A stretch of DNA of 5,540 bases, taken from the NCBI GenBank assembly GCA_009702305.1, contig WLIH01000217.1, positions 1-5,540 of the forward strand, read 5' to 3'. This DNA comes from Actinomycetota bacterium. Lineage in GTDB: Bacteria; Actinomycetota; Actinomycetes; Propionibacteriales; Nocardioidaceae. Both the position numbers and the translations under genes were made by a program. Under the pieces are notes generated by a model, which saw only the letters and a program-made list of their open reading frames with translations, did no database searches and had not been told where the DNA came from. Below are positions 5,241 to 5,540 of this stretch, piece by piece. The first letter of the stretch is position 1, and each line of letters begins with the position of its first letter.

Positions 5241-5540
5241 GACCCGGCCCTGCGGACCAGCAGCTCGCGCAGCTCGCGGGTGTGGCGTCGACTGACGAGG
5301 AGCTCGACCTCGGGGGACGTGGCGACCTGCACCGTGCAGCGCCCGGCGTCCATCCGGACCCGGGTGACATGGGCGAGGGAGACCAGCAGGGATCGGTGGA
5401 TGCGCACGAACCCGGCCGCCGCCCACTCCTCCTCCAGGGTCGACAACGGGATGCGCACCAGGTGCGAGTCGGTGGCGGTGTGCAGGCGCGCGTAGTCGCC
5501 CTGCGCCTCGACGTGCGTGATGTCGGAGCGGCTGACGAAG
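5237..5540 (-). CDS. LytTR-family response regulator, C-terminal DNA-binding domain only (5' end beyond window)
   Basis: The visible 100 residues form an essentially complete LytTR DNA-binding domain. They include SDITHVEAQGDYARLHT, then HLVRIPLSTLEEEW, the hallmark GFVRIHRSLLVSLAHVTRV, and VELLVSRRHTRELRELL near the C-terminus. LytTR domains bind direct-repeat promoters through a ten-stranded beta fold and usually follow a phospho-receiver (REC) domain, expected beyond the right edge along with a LytS-type kinase gene. The reading frame is open to the window end, so the internal GTG at 5458 is not the true start. Its stop overlaps the DUF485-like start by GTGA, so regulator, small membrane protein and symporter form one operon. 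By analogy with E. coli BtsSR and YpdAB, LytTR systems that control pyruvate-responsive transporters, it probably regulates the symporter. That is inference. Confidence 0.92.
   Translation of the reverse strand, partial: FVSRSDITHVEAQGDYARLHTATDSHLVRIPLSTLEEEWAAAGFVRIHRSLLVSLAHVTRVRMDAGRCTVQVATSPEVELLVSRRHTRELRELLVRRAGS

Noticed and set aside
4861..5370. An N-terminal extension of the second symporter to a start near 5370.
   Set aside because: The added 170 residues are Arg/Ala/Pro-rich shadow of the DUF485-like and LytTR genes. The GTG at 4860 lies at a GTGA overlap and directly precedes the first membrane helix.

Overview
The window is GC-rich (roughly 70% by eye) with strong G/C third-position bias, GTG starts and gene ends that overlap by a few bases. 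This fits a high-GC actinobacterium. A Nocardioides-like member of Propionibacteriales is plausible, but no feature here fixes the genus. There is no sign of mobile DNA, phage, CRISPR or RNA genes, and the code looks like ordinary chromosome.

Layout from left to right. (1) Minus strand, 1759 down to the left edge: a DUF485 (YjcH-type) small membrane protein, then an ActP-type cation/acetate symporter cut off at its C-terminus by the window edge. (2) 1760-1980: a divergent intergenic region. It holds a near-perfect CRP/GlxR-type palindrome directly in front of the DUF485-actP operon and some GC-rich palindromes of unknown role. (3) Plus strand, 1981-3323: a CbiX-type sirohydrochlorin chelatase, coupled by a TGATG overlap to a DUF998 multi-pass membrane protein. 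(4) Minus strand, right edge down to 3337: the C-terminal part of a LytTR response regulator, a second and divergent two-helix DUF485-like protein, and a second complete sodium:solute symporter. These three genes are joined by two 4-base GTGA overlaps.

The main theme is uptake of short-chain monocarboxylates. Two paralogous modules (small two-helix membrane protein plus SSS symporter) lie on the same strand, separated by an unrelated two-gene plus-strand unit. They appear to be controlled differently: the left one carries a CRP-like (cAMP/global carbon state) operator, while the right one is co-transcribed with a LytTR regulator, which suggests specific induction by an external substrate through a two-component system. 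The kinase would lie beyond the right edge. Acetate is a good guess for the left transporter. The substrate of the right one (acetate, pyruvate, propionate or another monocarboxylate) cannot be read from the sequence. No wholly new system is evident. The most distinctive items are the LytTR-DUF485-SSS operon, the CRP-like site, and the unexplained coupling of the chelatase with a DUF998 protein.
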